Source of the DNA: CAZJJK01 sp964546285
GTDB lineage: Bacteria > Spirochaetota > Spirochaetia > Treponematales > Breznakiellaceae
Reading direction: 5' to 3'
Length of the DNA stretch: 10,934 bases
Assembly: GCA_964546285.1 (NCBI GenBank)
Contig: CAZJJK010000109.1
Coordinates: 1-10,934, forward strand
Positions 1 to 6,914 of the stretch are shown here, in pieces (position 1 is the stretch's first letter; the number at the start of each line of letters is the position of its first letter). The notes under the pieces were generated by a model that saw only the letters and a list, made by a program, of their open reading frames with translations, was not told where the DNA came from and ran no database searches. The position numbers and the translations under genes were made by a program.

Positions 1-1
1 A

Positions 2-847
2 ATGAACACTCCCAACGACATCGCCGTCATGGTATTCACCTCTGCCCTCAAGCTCCGCGAGCGAGCGCTGTCCGTCCAGAACACCTGGCTGCGCCGCTTT
101 CCCCGTGGTCACCTTATCGGCGGATACCATGCCGATGACGGCCTTAATCTCATAAGCCTCGGCGAGGACATCGGCGAAGACTACGCGTCCGCCAGCTTGA
201 AGCAATATCGCGGACTGGAACGGTTATTCAGCTTGTATCCAGAGGCCTCGTGGTTCTATATCACCGGCTGCGATGCCTACGTTTACGCCGATAAGCTCTG
301 CGCCTTATTGGACCGCTATGATCCAGAGGCGGATTACTATATCGGCGGACATTTTCGCGAGTATACTATTGACGGTCGACGCTTTCTCTACCCTTGCGGC
401 GGCCCCGGTTTCGCGTTGTCTCGATCATTAACGGCCAAATTGGTGCCGCGCATCCCAGAATTGCTTGTAGAAAACGCTAAGCTCGAAGCGTATACCCGAA
501 ATGCTTGCGATGTTACGCTGACGTATTTTATTAAGAAGTACATCTGTATCGAACCGACCTTTGCCGAAGGTTTCTACCAGTGGCCAGAGTATGATTACCC
601 AGAAAGCGGCTATCTTGACGGCGAGGGTCAGACGATCCACCAAGCGGTCATTGCCGAACCGATTGCCTTTCACCAGCTACGGATCCGTGAGATGTACCTC
701 CTGGACGCTGGCCATCATCTTAAGAAGCGAACACTGACCGATAAACTCGTCGATAAGGCAACGACTATACTTACCAGGAAATTACGGACGAAAAGCATGG
801 CGAATAGAATATTATCCCGCATTTACGGCCACCGGAGAACTTCCTAA
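2..847 (+). CDS. GT31/fringe-like glycosyltransferase
   Basis: Probable glycosyltransferase that adds a hexose or HexNAc to the growing surface glycan. The 281-residue product resembles the core of the fringe / beta-1,3-glycosyltransferase (GT31) group. WFYITGCDAYVY at 84-95 sits where that group has the metal-binding DxD in a W..k.DDDtYv context. CGGPGFALS at 132-140 matches the G-G-A/P-G-hydrophobic-LS loop. CDVTL at 169-173 fits the E/D-D-V catalytic region, and FHQL at 223-226 fits the C-terminal His. The usual DDD is reduced to C-D-A, so metal binding may differ. There is no signal peptide or membrane segment, so a cytoplasmic enzyme is expected. The ATG at 2-4 is the first codon visible in frame, and the true start could lie outside the window. 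The stop overlaps the next start as TAATG. Assignment to a glycosyltransferase fold is fairly safe; the exact family is less so. Confidence 0.62.
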   Translation: MNTPNDIAVMVFTSALKLRERALSVQNTWLRRFPRGHLIGGYHADDGLNLISLGEDIGEDYASASLKQYRGLERLFSLYPEASWFYITGCDAYVYADKLCALLDRYDPEADYYIGGHFREYTIDGRRFLYPCGGPGFALSRSLTAKLVPRIPELLVENAKLEAYTRNACDVTLTYFIKKYICIEPTFAEGFYQWPEYDYPESGYLDGEGQTIHQAVIAEPIAFHQLRIREMYLLDAGHHLKKRTLTDKLVDKATTILTRKLRTKSMANRILSRIYGHRRTS

Positions 848-1761
848 TGTCCATCAGACATCTTTTGCTTAACATACCCTTTGAATTGGAACGCTTCCTC
901 TGCGCTGAGGCGAACGTGTTGTTACGGCGCCGACCGGCTAGCTTCCCTTTCCTAAGCGGCGACAGTTTTAGACACATGGCCAACCGTATTCACGATGAAA
1001 CCATGGAATTACGGGCAGCGGATCTACGCGAAGGCGATGTGGTTTTCATCAAGACCGACCGACTTCACGATTTTGGACGTCGCTTGCTACCCGAGACCAA
1101 CGCTCGTTTGATACTGGTCGTCCATAACAGTGATTATGTCGTCGATGATTCCTACCGCTATTTGTTGGATGACGATAAAATCATTTCTTGCTTCGCCGTC
1201 AATGCCATTATCAATCATCCTAAGCTTAAAAGCATTCCGCTCGGCTTAGAAAACCAATGCAAACATAACGCTGGCAATCGACGAGACTATCTCCGTTTAC
1301 AGCTTTCCTCCTCTAACCGCCTGAAACGTCCACGAATCATGGTAGCCTTCACCTTGGGCACCAATCCCCATAAACGCTTTGACTGCTTCATGGGCTTCTA
1401 CCGCCATCCCCTCGCTGTCGGCACACCACCTGTCTGCAACAATCGCATCTACCGCAAGCTATTGGCGGATTGCATGTTCGTCGCCTCACCAGCCGGCAAC
1501 GGCCCCGACTGCTACCGGACCTGGGAAGCTATCTATTTGGGTGTTGTACCGATCGTCGAACGTACACTCATGAACGAATTCTACGCCGCGCTAGGATTAC
1601 CTATTCTAATTGTCGACAGCTGGACGGAAGCCAAGGCTTGGGATGAATCCTTCCTGAAACAAAACTACCAAAAAATCATGGCGAAGGCCGATACCTCCGC
1701 GGCCTACGCCGATTATTGGCGAGATCGAATTGCTGAAAAACAAGCTCTCATAAAGGCCTGA
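847..1761 (+). CDS. Exostosin (GT47)-like glycosyltransferase
   Basis: Likely a glycosyltransferase of the exostosin-like group. The 304-residue product carries SPAGNGPDCYRTWEAIYLG at 214-232 followed by VVPIV at 233-237. This matches the C-terminal exostosin signature (sP.G.g.dc.R.wEa...G.iPVi), where the nucleotide-sugar donor is bound and the R and E are conserved. DVVFIKTD at 64-71 and ARLILVVHNSDY at 86-97 look like Rossmann-type strands earlier in the fold. No signal peptide or transmembrane segment is visible, unlike eukaryotic exostosins, which are Golgi type II membrane proteins. GGAGAA at 834-839 lies 7 nt before the ATG and makes a good ribosome binding site, and TAATG coupling to the upstream gene supports this start. 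Donor and linkage cannot be told from sequence. The family call rests mainly on one motif block. Confidence 0.62.
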   Translation: MSIRHLLLNIPFELERFLCAEANVLLRRRPASFPFLSGDSFRHMANRIHDETMELRAADLREGDVVFIKTDRLHDFGRRLLPETNARLILVVHNSDYVVDDSYRYLLDDDKIISCFAVNAIINHPKLKSIPLGLENQCKHNAGNRRDYLRLQLSSSNRLKRPRIMVAFTLGTNPHKRFDCFMGFYRHPLAVGTPPVCNNRIYRKLLADCMFVASPAGNGPDCYRTWEAIYLGVVPIVERTLMNEFYAALGLPILIVDSWTEAKAWDESFLKQNYQKIMAKADTSAAYADYWRDRIAEKQALIKA

Positions 1762-1770
1762 ACATGGCTT

Positions 1771-2550
1771 ATGATCGTTAAACTCTTCGCGGGGCTCGGT
1801 AATCAACTGTTCCAATACGCCTATGGCGAGGCTCAGCGTGCGGCGGGACGGCAAGTCCTCTATTTCATGGCGGAACGCCGTCGGGGTGACTTGTTGGACG
1901 TTTTCAACATCGATCCTAGCCGGGTCAGGCTAATCGGAAACAGGCTGGCGGCCGCCGCCTATAAAGCTCTCCATAAATTTCTGCTACGCGATTACGCTGT
2001 CGGTTTCTTTCAGGAATGGCGATACGCGGTAGCCGCGTCGGCCACTCAAACGTTAGCCTTTCGCGCGGCGGGTTTATTTGAAAAAGAGCCTATAGCCAAG
2101 GCAGTTTCTTTAGACAATGCCGTTGCTGTCCATATCCGCGGCGGCGACTACCTGACCGAGGGCGGCCTAGCCTCGTACGGCGGAATCTGCACGGCAAATT
2201 ACTATAGAGAAGCTATAACTATGGTCTCAAAAGCACTCGCTTCGCCGCGTTTTTTTGTCTTTACCAATGACCGCTCATATGCGGGCCGCCTGCTTGAAGG
2301 CTTTGAGGCGGATTTCGTTTTTTTTGAGGCCGGCGAGCCCGATCCGGGCTTTGACCTGTACCTAATGTCGCGCTGCCGCCGCGCTATTATCTCCAATTCC
2401 ACCTTCGCCTGGTGGGGCGCCTTTTTAGGCGGCGCCGAAAAGCTCGTCATTTGCCCTGACAAGTGGAACAATGACGATCCGGAGGTAATCGATAAGCTCT
2501 GCCCCCCACATTGGCGGCGAATAACGCTTGGGGAATCACGTAAAACATGA
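1771..2550 (+). CDS. GT11 alpha-1,2-fucosyltransferase family protein (short form)
   Basis: Family GT11 transfers fucose from GDP-fucose, usually in alpha-1,2 linkage to galactose. The 259-residue product begins with the family opening (MIVKLFAGLGNQLFQYAYG, 1-19). It carries HIRGGDY at 121-127 (donor-binding HxRRGDY motif), FTND at 164-167 and NSTFAWWGAFLGG at 209-221. The second Arg of HxRRGDY is Gly here; the first Arg, equivalent to the essential Arg365 of FUT8, is kept as Arg123. Compared with the next gene it is shorter by about 35 residues between the GLGNQ block and the G(F/Y)(F/W)Q block (78-81), a region likely to shape acceptor choice. It starts 9 nt after the previous stop, with a weak AAAGG at 1752-1756. 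An out-of-frame ATG at 1764 gives only five codons. The fucosyltransferase family call is strong; retained activity is likely but unproven. Confidence 0.85.
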   Translation: MIVKLFAGLGNQLFQYAYGEAQRAAGRQVLYFMAERRRGDLLDVFNIDPSRVRLIGNRLAAAAYKALHKFLLRDYAVGFFQEWRYAVAASATQTLAFRAAGLFEKEPIAKAVSLDNAVAVHIRGGDYLTEGGLASYGGICTANYYREAITMVSKALASPRFFVFTNDRSYAGRLLEGFEADFVFFEAGEPDPGFDLYLMSRCRRAIISNSTFAWWGAFLGGAEKLVICPDKWNNDDPEVIDKLCPPHWRRITLGESRKT

Positions 2551-3437
2551 TCATTGTCAAAATATTAGGCGGTCTGGGTAATCAGATGTTCCAATACGCC
2601 TTCGCCCGGGAACTCGCTTATGTCAATCAAGCGACGGTCTATCTGGACTGTTCGCAGTTCGCCGACTACCGTCTCCACGGCGGTTTCCAACTGGAAAGCG
2701 TATTCCGCGCGCCGTACGATAAAGCGCCGGCGGCGGAAGCGCGGCGGCTGTCTACCGCGCCCCTCGGTTTGGCGTCTCGGCTGAGGCGCAAGTATTTCAC
2801 CAAACGGACCCACATCATCGACACCTGGTTCAACTTCAATCCCGCTGTCTTGCGCCCGCGCGGCGATGTTTACTACGACGGGTATTGGCAGAGCGAGAAA
2901 TATTTCATCGATGTGGTCGACGAAATCCGAGGCGTCTTCGACTGCGCGCCCCTCTTGTCCGAACGCGGCGGAAGCTATCTCGCGAACGCCGACCGGCCGC
3001 TTTGCGCCATCCACGTCCGCCGAGGCGATTTCCTCCAAAGCGCCAATATGAACGTCTGCGGGCTCGCTTACTACCGCCGCGCCATTGCCCATCTAGCGGA
3101 AAACGCCATTTGCCGCCATTTCGCGGTCTTTTCCGACGACATCCCTTGGTGCCGCGCCAATCTGGTTCACACCAACACGGTATCCGGTATCAATATCGAT
3201 TTTATAGATTGGGATCAAACAGCCGGCGAGGACCTGGCGCTAATGGCCGCCTGCGATCATCAGATCATCGCCAATAGCTCCTTCAGTTGGTGGGCCGCCT
3301 ACCTCAATCCCAATCCGATAAAAACCGTGGTCGCGCCCGAGGTCTGGAACCGCCGTCAATTGGCAAGCAAGGACCGCTATTACCATTTCAACTATAGCGA
3401 TGTCGTTCCGGGCGCGTGGATACGCTTGCCGGTATGA
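2547..3437 (+). CDS. GT11 alpha-1,2-fucosyltransferase family protein
   Basis: A second GT11 enzyme, expected to transfer fucose from GDP-fucose to a galactosyl residue of the repeat unit in the cytoplasm. The 296-residue length is usual for bacterial members. Motifs in order: LGGLGNQMFQYAFARELA at 7-24, GYWQSEKYF at 112-120, HVRRGDF at 156-162 with both arginines intact, FSDD at 195-198, and NSSFSWWAAYLNP at 243-255. It overlaps the preceding fucosyltransferase gene by ATGA, with GGGGA at 2530-2534 placed 12 nt before the start. The two proteins share the motif scaffold but differ clearly elsewhere, so they are divergent paralogues or separate acquisitions, not a recent duplication. By eye this gene is among the most GC-rich of the operon. 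GDP-fucose synthesis genes (gmd, fcl) are not in the window. Confidence 0.9.
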   Translation: MIIVKILGGLGNQMFQYAFARELAYVNQATVYLDCSQFADYRLHGGFQLESVFRAPYDKAPAAEARRLSTAPLGLASRLRRKYFTKRTHIIDTWFNFNPAVLRPRGDVYYDGYWQSEKYFIDVVDEIRGVFDCAPLLSERGGSYLANADRPLCAIHVRRGDFLQSANMNVCGLAYYRRAIAHLAENAICRHFAVFSDDIPWCRANLVHTNTVSGINIDFIDWDQTAGEDLALMAACDHQIIANSSFSWWAAYLNPNPIKTVVAPEVWNRRQLASKDRYYHFNYSDVVPGAWIRLPV

Positions 3438-4231
3438 CGAGGCCGCTCGTCTCCGTTATCATGGGGGTTCGCGACGGGAAAGCCACTTTGGAAGCGGCTG
3501 TCAGCTCCATCGTCGCCCAAACCCTGTCTGATTGGGAACTGATCGCCTGCGACGATGGCTCCTCGGATGGCAGCGCCGAACTTCTGTCGCGTTTGGCCTC
3601 TCAAGATGAGCGCATCGTCGTCCTTCGGAACGAGCGTAATCGCGGCCTAGCCTACAGCCTCAATCGTTGCGCCGCCGCCGCCCGAGGACGCTATTTGGCC
3701 CGCATGGACGCTGACGACCTTTCCGCTCCCGAACGGCTCGCGACCCAAATCGCTTTTTTGGAAGCGCGTCCCGACATCGCCTTTTGCGGCTGTCGGCTTA
3801 GACTGTTCGATGAAAATGGCGTTTGGGGACACAACAATTACCCGGAATATCCCGAACCGAAACATTTTCTGTGGTACAGTCCCTTCGCCCATCCATCGGT
3901 CGTTTTCCGGGCGGAGGTCCTCAAGACCGAGCGCTACGACGAATCGTCTAAGGTGGGCCGCTCCGAGGATTACGAACTTTTCATGCGCTTATACAGTTCG
4001 GGATACCGAGGCGCGAACCTGCCGGAACGGCTTTTCGATTATCGCGAATCGCGCGGCGCGTACGGCAAACGAAAATTCCGTTACGCGCTCAGGGAAGCGT
4101 CTGTCCGCTTGCTCGGCTATTACAAGCTGGGCCTGCTGCCGATCGGGTTTCTATACGCGGGTAAACCTATCCTCATCGCCTGCCTTCCCAAACAACTATA
4201 CGCCTGGCTGCGCCGGAGACGTTTTTCATGA
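3434..4231 (+). CDS. GT2 family glycosyltransferase
   Basis: Inverting family-2 (GT-A fold) glycosyltransferase that adds one sugar to the lipid-linked repeat unit. In the 265-residue product, PLVSVIMGVRDG at 4-15 is the first strand and nucleotide-binding loop. CDDGSSDGS at 39-47 contains the uridine/nucleotide-binding Asp, and MDADD at 91-95 holds the metal-binding DxD. SEDYELFMRL at 177-186 supplies the likely catalytic base in the usual (E/W)D(Y/W)(D/E)L motif. A hydrophobic stretch at about 232-250 followed by RRRR at 260-263 suggests peripheral association with the inner membrane. I chose the ATG at 3434 because it forms ATGA coupling with the fucosyltransferase gene and opens directly on the conserved strand. 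A GTG at 3416 would add six residues. There is no clear ribosome binding site, consistent with coupled translation. Sugar specificity is unknown. Confidence 0.9.
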   Translation: MTRPLVSVIMGVRDGKATLEAAVSSIVAQTLSDWELIACDDGSSDGSAELLSRLASQDERIVVLRNERNRGLAYSLNRCAAAARGRYLARMDADDLSAPERLATQIAFLEARPDIAFCGCRLRLFDENGVWGHNNYPEYPEPKHFLWYSPFAHPSVVFRAEVLKTERYDESSKVGRSEDYELFMRLYSSGYRGANLPERLFDYRESRGAYGKRKFRYALREASVRLLGYYKLGLLPIGFLYAGKPILIACLPKQLYAWLRRRRFS

Positions 4232-5109
4232 TCGATTACGCCAAACTCTTCCCCGACGAACGCCTCGCTCCCGGCACGCCGCTCCGAGCGGCCCAGCTGG
4301 TGATGCTACGCCTCCTCAAGATCTTCGACGACATCTGCCGCCACAATGAACTGCGCTATTGGCTGGACGCCGGTACCCTGCTCGGCGCCGCCCGCCACGG
4401 CGGCTTCATTCCCTGGGACGACGATGTTGATGTCATGATGCCGATCGACGATTACCGGCGATTTTTAGAACTGGCGCCATCGGCATTACCATTTGACATT
4501 TTTTTGCAAACCAAAGCCACCGATCCCTTCCATGACATCAGCTGGGCTAAACTGCGCGACCGCTTCAGCTATATGGACGATCCCGGCGGCCCCTACCCCT
4601 ATTGTCAGGGTATCCCCATCGATATTTTCCCGGCGTATTTTCAAACGGAGCGCCAGTTCCGCTGGCGTAACCTCTACGGCTTGTTGCCTCCCTTCGGGAA
4701 TCCACCGATTAAATGTTCGCGCCGTTACTCGTTCAAACACAATGTCTACAATTTCGTCGTCGGCGGCGGCCAGAAGCTGGCTAAAGGGCTTTTGGCTATA
4801 GGGCCCTTACGGAAAGCCCTTATCGCCTGGGGCAAGGGTGGGAAAAGCGGCTGGACCTACGATCCCGAGCGTCCGTGGTTCCAATTTTTTCCGGAATCCT
4901 GCGTTTTCCCCTTGGGATCCATCGGTTTTGAGGGCTTTGATTTTTCCGCCCCGGCCCAGGTGGATCGCTATTTGACGATCTATTACGGCGACTGGCGGAC
5001 GCCGCCGCCTGAAAACCGCCGAGGCACCCATGGGGTATCCGCCATTCATGTGACCGACGCCGGACCTTGTCCCGCCGCCAGTTCGCTCAAATGGTCAGAC
5101 TTTTATTAA
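4228..5109 (+). CDS. LicD family phosphotransferase, copy 1
   Basis: LicD proteins transfer a phospho-group such as phosphocholine from a CDP-activated donor onto a sugar of a surface glycan; human fukutin and FKRP belong to the same superfamily. The 293-residue product carries the signature WLDAGTLLGAARHGGFIPWD at 45-64, continuing into DDVDV (65-69). The acidic cluster D64-D65-D66 with D68 is the expected metal site. PIDIFP at 130-135 and YYGDWRTPPP at 252-261 are further family blocks. The N-terminal segment (RLAPGTPLRAAQLVMLRLLK, 12-31) is shared with the next two genes. The start overlaps the GT2 stop by ATGA and has GGAGA at 4215-4219, a good ribosome binding site. Among the three copies this is the most distant at the C-terminus, with GFEGFDFSAP where copies 2 and 3 have RFEDA(D/E)FWGP. 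The transferred group is unknown; no licA- or licC-like gene is present nearby. Confidence 0.87.
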   Translation: MIDYAKLFPDERLAPGTPLRAAQLVMLRLLKIFDDICRHNELRYWLDAGTLLGAARHGGFIPWDDDVDVMMPIDDYRRFLELAPSALPFDIFLQTKATDPFHDISWAKLRDRFSYMDDPGGPYPYCQGIPIDIFPAYFQTERQFRWRNLYGLLPPFGNPPIKCSRRYSFKHNVYNFVVGGGQKLAKGLLAIGPLRKALIAWGKGGKSGWTYDPERPWFQFFPESCVFPLGSIGFEGFDFSAPAQVDRYLTIYYGDWRTPPPENRRGTHGVSAIHVTDAGPCPAASSLKWSDFY

Positions 5110-5115
5110 GCATGT

Positions 5116-6015
5116 ATGAAAAAAGATAAAATCAGCGCTATACTTGACGATCGCCTGTCCGGTGAAACGCCGCTAAGGCAAATCCAAAAGGTCATGCTAC
5201 GCCTGCTTAAGGCTTTTCACGCCATCTGCGAAAAGCATGGCCTGCGTTATTGGCTTGATGGCGGCACGCTCCTGGGCGCGGTTCGGCATGGCGGCTTCAT
5301 ACCCTGGGATGACGATATCGATGTCGCCATGCCGCGTTCCGATTATCTCCGCTTCTGTCAGGTCGCGGCGCGGGAATTGCCCTTCGATATGTTCTTTCAG
5401 ACACCAGAAAGCGACCCGCTCTTCATCTGTCCCTGGGTAAAAATCCGCGATCGCTTCAGCCATTTGGATGAAAGCGGTGGGCCATATCCTTATTCTCAAG
5501 CGGCCTCCATCGATATTTTTCCTGTCATTGAAGGCACGGCGCGTCATCTCCGCTGGCGTCTGTTCTATATCATGCTGGAACCCTATCGTAAGGCGCCGGA
5601 ACGTGCCTGGCCCCGCCTAAAGCCTATCAGCAAATTGAAAAACGGCTGTATCGGCTTACTCCAGCGCGGTTTTCGCGTTCTGATGCTTGTCCCGCCGCTT
5701 AAGCGGCGTTTCCTCAGCTATCTAGAAAAAGGCGAACGCTTTTGGCAATACGAGCCGCCTATCCGCTGGAAAAACCTTTGGCCCGCGTCCATGTTGTTCC
5801 CCCTAAAAAAAATCCGCTTTGAGGACGCGGATTTTTGGGGTCCGGCCGATCCCAACGCCTATCTGCGCGACTACTACGGCGACTACATGACCCCGCCGCC
5901 TCCCGAAAAACGGGTCAGTGAGCACGCCGTGACATCGATCTATCCAATCGGACCCAACCCGCACTGGAGCGGCCTCCGTTGGTCGGATTTCTATTCGGAA
6001 AAACCCGATGAATAA
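5116..6015 (+). CDS. LicD family phosphotransferase, copy 2
   Basis: Second member of the LicD tandem set, 299 residues, presumed to add a phospho-linked substituent to another position or residue of the glycan. The signature is WLDGGTLLGAVRHGGFIPWD at 46-65, continuing DDIDV (66-70), so the metal-binding acidic cluster is complete. SIDIFP at 131-136, IRFEDADFWGPADP at 233-246 and YYGDYMTPPPPEK at 253-265 are conserved, as is the ending RWSDFY (288-293), matching KWSDFY in copy 1. It lies 6 nt after copy 1. An ATG at 5112, out of frame, gives only five codons, so 5116 is preferred; the upstream TTAAG is a weak ribosome binding site. A 69-nt stretch (5248-5316) differs from copy 3 (6131-6199) at only 6 positions, which points to common descent of these two copies or gene conversion. 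Confidence 0.87.
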   Translation: MKKDKISAILDDRLSGETPLRQIQKVMLRLLKAFHAICEKHGLRYWLDGGTLLGAVRHGGFIPWDDDIDVAMPRSDYLRFCQVAARELPFDMFFQTPESDPLFICPWVKIRDRFSHLDESGGPYPYSQAASIDIFPVIEGTARHLRWRLFYIMLEPYRKAPERAWPRLKPISKLKNGCIGLLQRGFRVLMLVPPLKRRFLSYLEKGERFWQYEPPIRWKNLWPASMLFPLKKIRFEDADFWGPADPNAYLRDYYGDYMTPPPPEKRVSEHAVTSIYPIGPNPHWSGLRWSDFYSEKPDE

Positions 6016-6850
6016 ATACGATTTCCCCGATCAGCGCTTATCGGGCGATACGCCTCTACGGCAAGCGCAATTGGTCATGCTGCGCCTCTTGAAAATTCTG
6101 GACGCTCTTTGTCAGGAACACAAGCTCATTTATTGGCTCGAAGGCGGCACCCTCTTGGGCGCGGTCCGGCATGGCGGTTTCATACCCTGGGATGACGATT
6201 TGGACGTCATGATGCCGCTAGAGGATTTTAAGCGGCTCAAGCTAATTGCCCCTGAAAGCCTGCCGCCTGATGTGTATTTCGATACCCGCGTGGCCTTCTA
6301 TCGGCTCCGAGACCGATACAGCAAACGTGAGGACAGGGGCCTGGACGCCGATCGAGATTTCAATAGCATATATATCGATATATTTCCCGTAAAAAGATTT
6401 GCTCTTGGCCGCCGCGTCCTGCGACGGGCAAGGATGCTCGCGCCGCCCTATGGTTGCCCTTCCATTCCGAAAGGCGCATCCATGGCTAAGACCTTGAAAC
6501 GCGTGTACTCGGCCGCGCTTTACCGCTTTATCCAATTCACCGGATTGCGGCTCCTTATACGCGCCCTCTGCCGCGTCGGGCCCAAACGCTATTGGTCTTA
6601 TGACCTTGAAATTACCTGGCCTTTCTATTATCGCGATGATTGGATTTTTCCCTTAAGGCCTATCCGCTTCGAGGACGCCGAATTTTGGGGTCCCGCCGAT
6701 CCTCATAAAGTCCTTAAACACCAGTTTGGCGCTTACCTAAGCCCGCCGCCGCTGGAAGCGCGCAATCACCACGACAATCTCGCTATTCTACCCACAACGC
6801 CCTGCCAACATCCGGAAGCGCTTGAATGGCCCTATAAAAACATCGAATAA
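6008..6850 (+). CDS. LicD family phosphotransferase, copy 3
   Basis: Third LicD protein, 280 residues. The opening (QRLSGDTPLRQAQLVMLRLL, 9-28) closely parallels copies 1 and 2. The catalytic block is WLEGGTLLGAVRHGGFIPWD at 43-62, then DDLDV (63-67). The Asp after WL in the other copies is Glu45 here, a conservative change also common in the family, and the D62-D63-D64/D66 cluster is intact. IDIFP at 123-127 and IRFEDAEFWGPADP at 219-232 follow. The middle region after the acidic block is shorter than in copies 1 and 2: it lacks the F(D)xFxQT...DP stretch and the GGPYPY motif, so substrate binding probably differs. The C-terminal block is GAYLSPPP, without the YYGD of the others, and the SDFY ending is missing. 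The start overlaps copy 2 by 8 nt. This is likely the most functionally diverged copy. Confidence 0.85.
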   Translation: MNKYDFPDQRLSGDTPLRQAQLVMLRLLKILDALCQEHKLIYWLEGGTLLGAVRHGGFIPWDDDLDVMMPLEDFKRLKLIAPESLPPDVYFDTRVAFYRLRDRYSKREDRGLDADRDFNSIYIDIFPVKRFALGRRVLRRARMLAPPYGCPSIPKGASMAKTLKRVYSAALYRFIQFTGLRLLIRALCRVGPKRYWSYDLEITWPFYYRDDWIFPLRPIRFEDAEFWGPADPHKVLKHQFGAYLSPPPLEARNHHDNLAILPTTPCQHPEALEWPYKNIE

Positions 6851-6914
6851 GCGGGAACGGGTACAATTTTGGACACTTAACTCTGTAATTCGCGTTACAG
6901 CGTATCGGTAACTT
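6851..6914 (+). promoter_or_regulatory. Longest spacer in the operon, with inverted repeat and possible internal promoter
   Basis: This 64-nt gap is the only sizeable break between the ten plus-strand genes. It contains a perfect 6-bp inverted repeat, CTGTAA (6883-6888) and TTACAG (6895-6900), around a 6-nt loop. Two -10-like hexamers occur, TACAAT at 6862-6867 and TGTAAT at 6884-6889, each one base from TATAAT, but neither has a convincing -35 at 16-18 nt. No U-tract follows the stem, so it is not a standard terminator. It could be an operator or an internal promoter for the GT25-GT4 gene pair; the evidence is only suggestive. Confidence 0.25.

Noticed and set aside
1764..1781. Five-codon ATG frame just ahead of the first fucosyltransferase, with a similar one at 5112-5129 ahead of LicD copy 2
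   Set aside because: Both are too short and lack their own ribosome binding site. They could act in translational coupling, but nothing in the sequence shows it.
2565..3092. Minus-strand open frame of 175 codons inside the second fucosyltransferase gene
   Set aside because: It lies wholly opposite a gene with clear GT11 motifs. The GC-rich third positions of that gene remove stops on the other strand, and the product has no family features.
2885..3277. Plus-strand alternative frame of 130 codons inside the second fucosyltransferase gene
   Set aside because: Arg/Pro-rich shadow translation of the GT11 coding sequence with no domain.
3810..4349. Plus-strand alternative frame of 179 codons across the GT2/LicD junction
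   Set aside because: It overlaps two well-supported genes and shows no motif. It is a frame shadow.
5197..5547. Minus-strand open frame of 116 codons inside LicD copy 2
   Set aside because: It lies opposite the conserved LicD catalytic block, has no domain, and is a shadow.
6370..6383. Perfect 14-bp palindrome ATATATCGATATAT
   Set aside because: It falls in LicD copy 3 at codons for Ile-Tyr-Ile-Asp-Ile, the conserved IDIFP motif. Coding constraint plus codon choice explains it.
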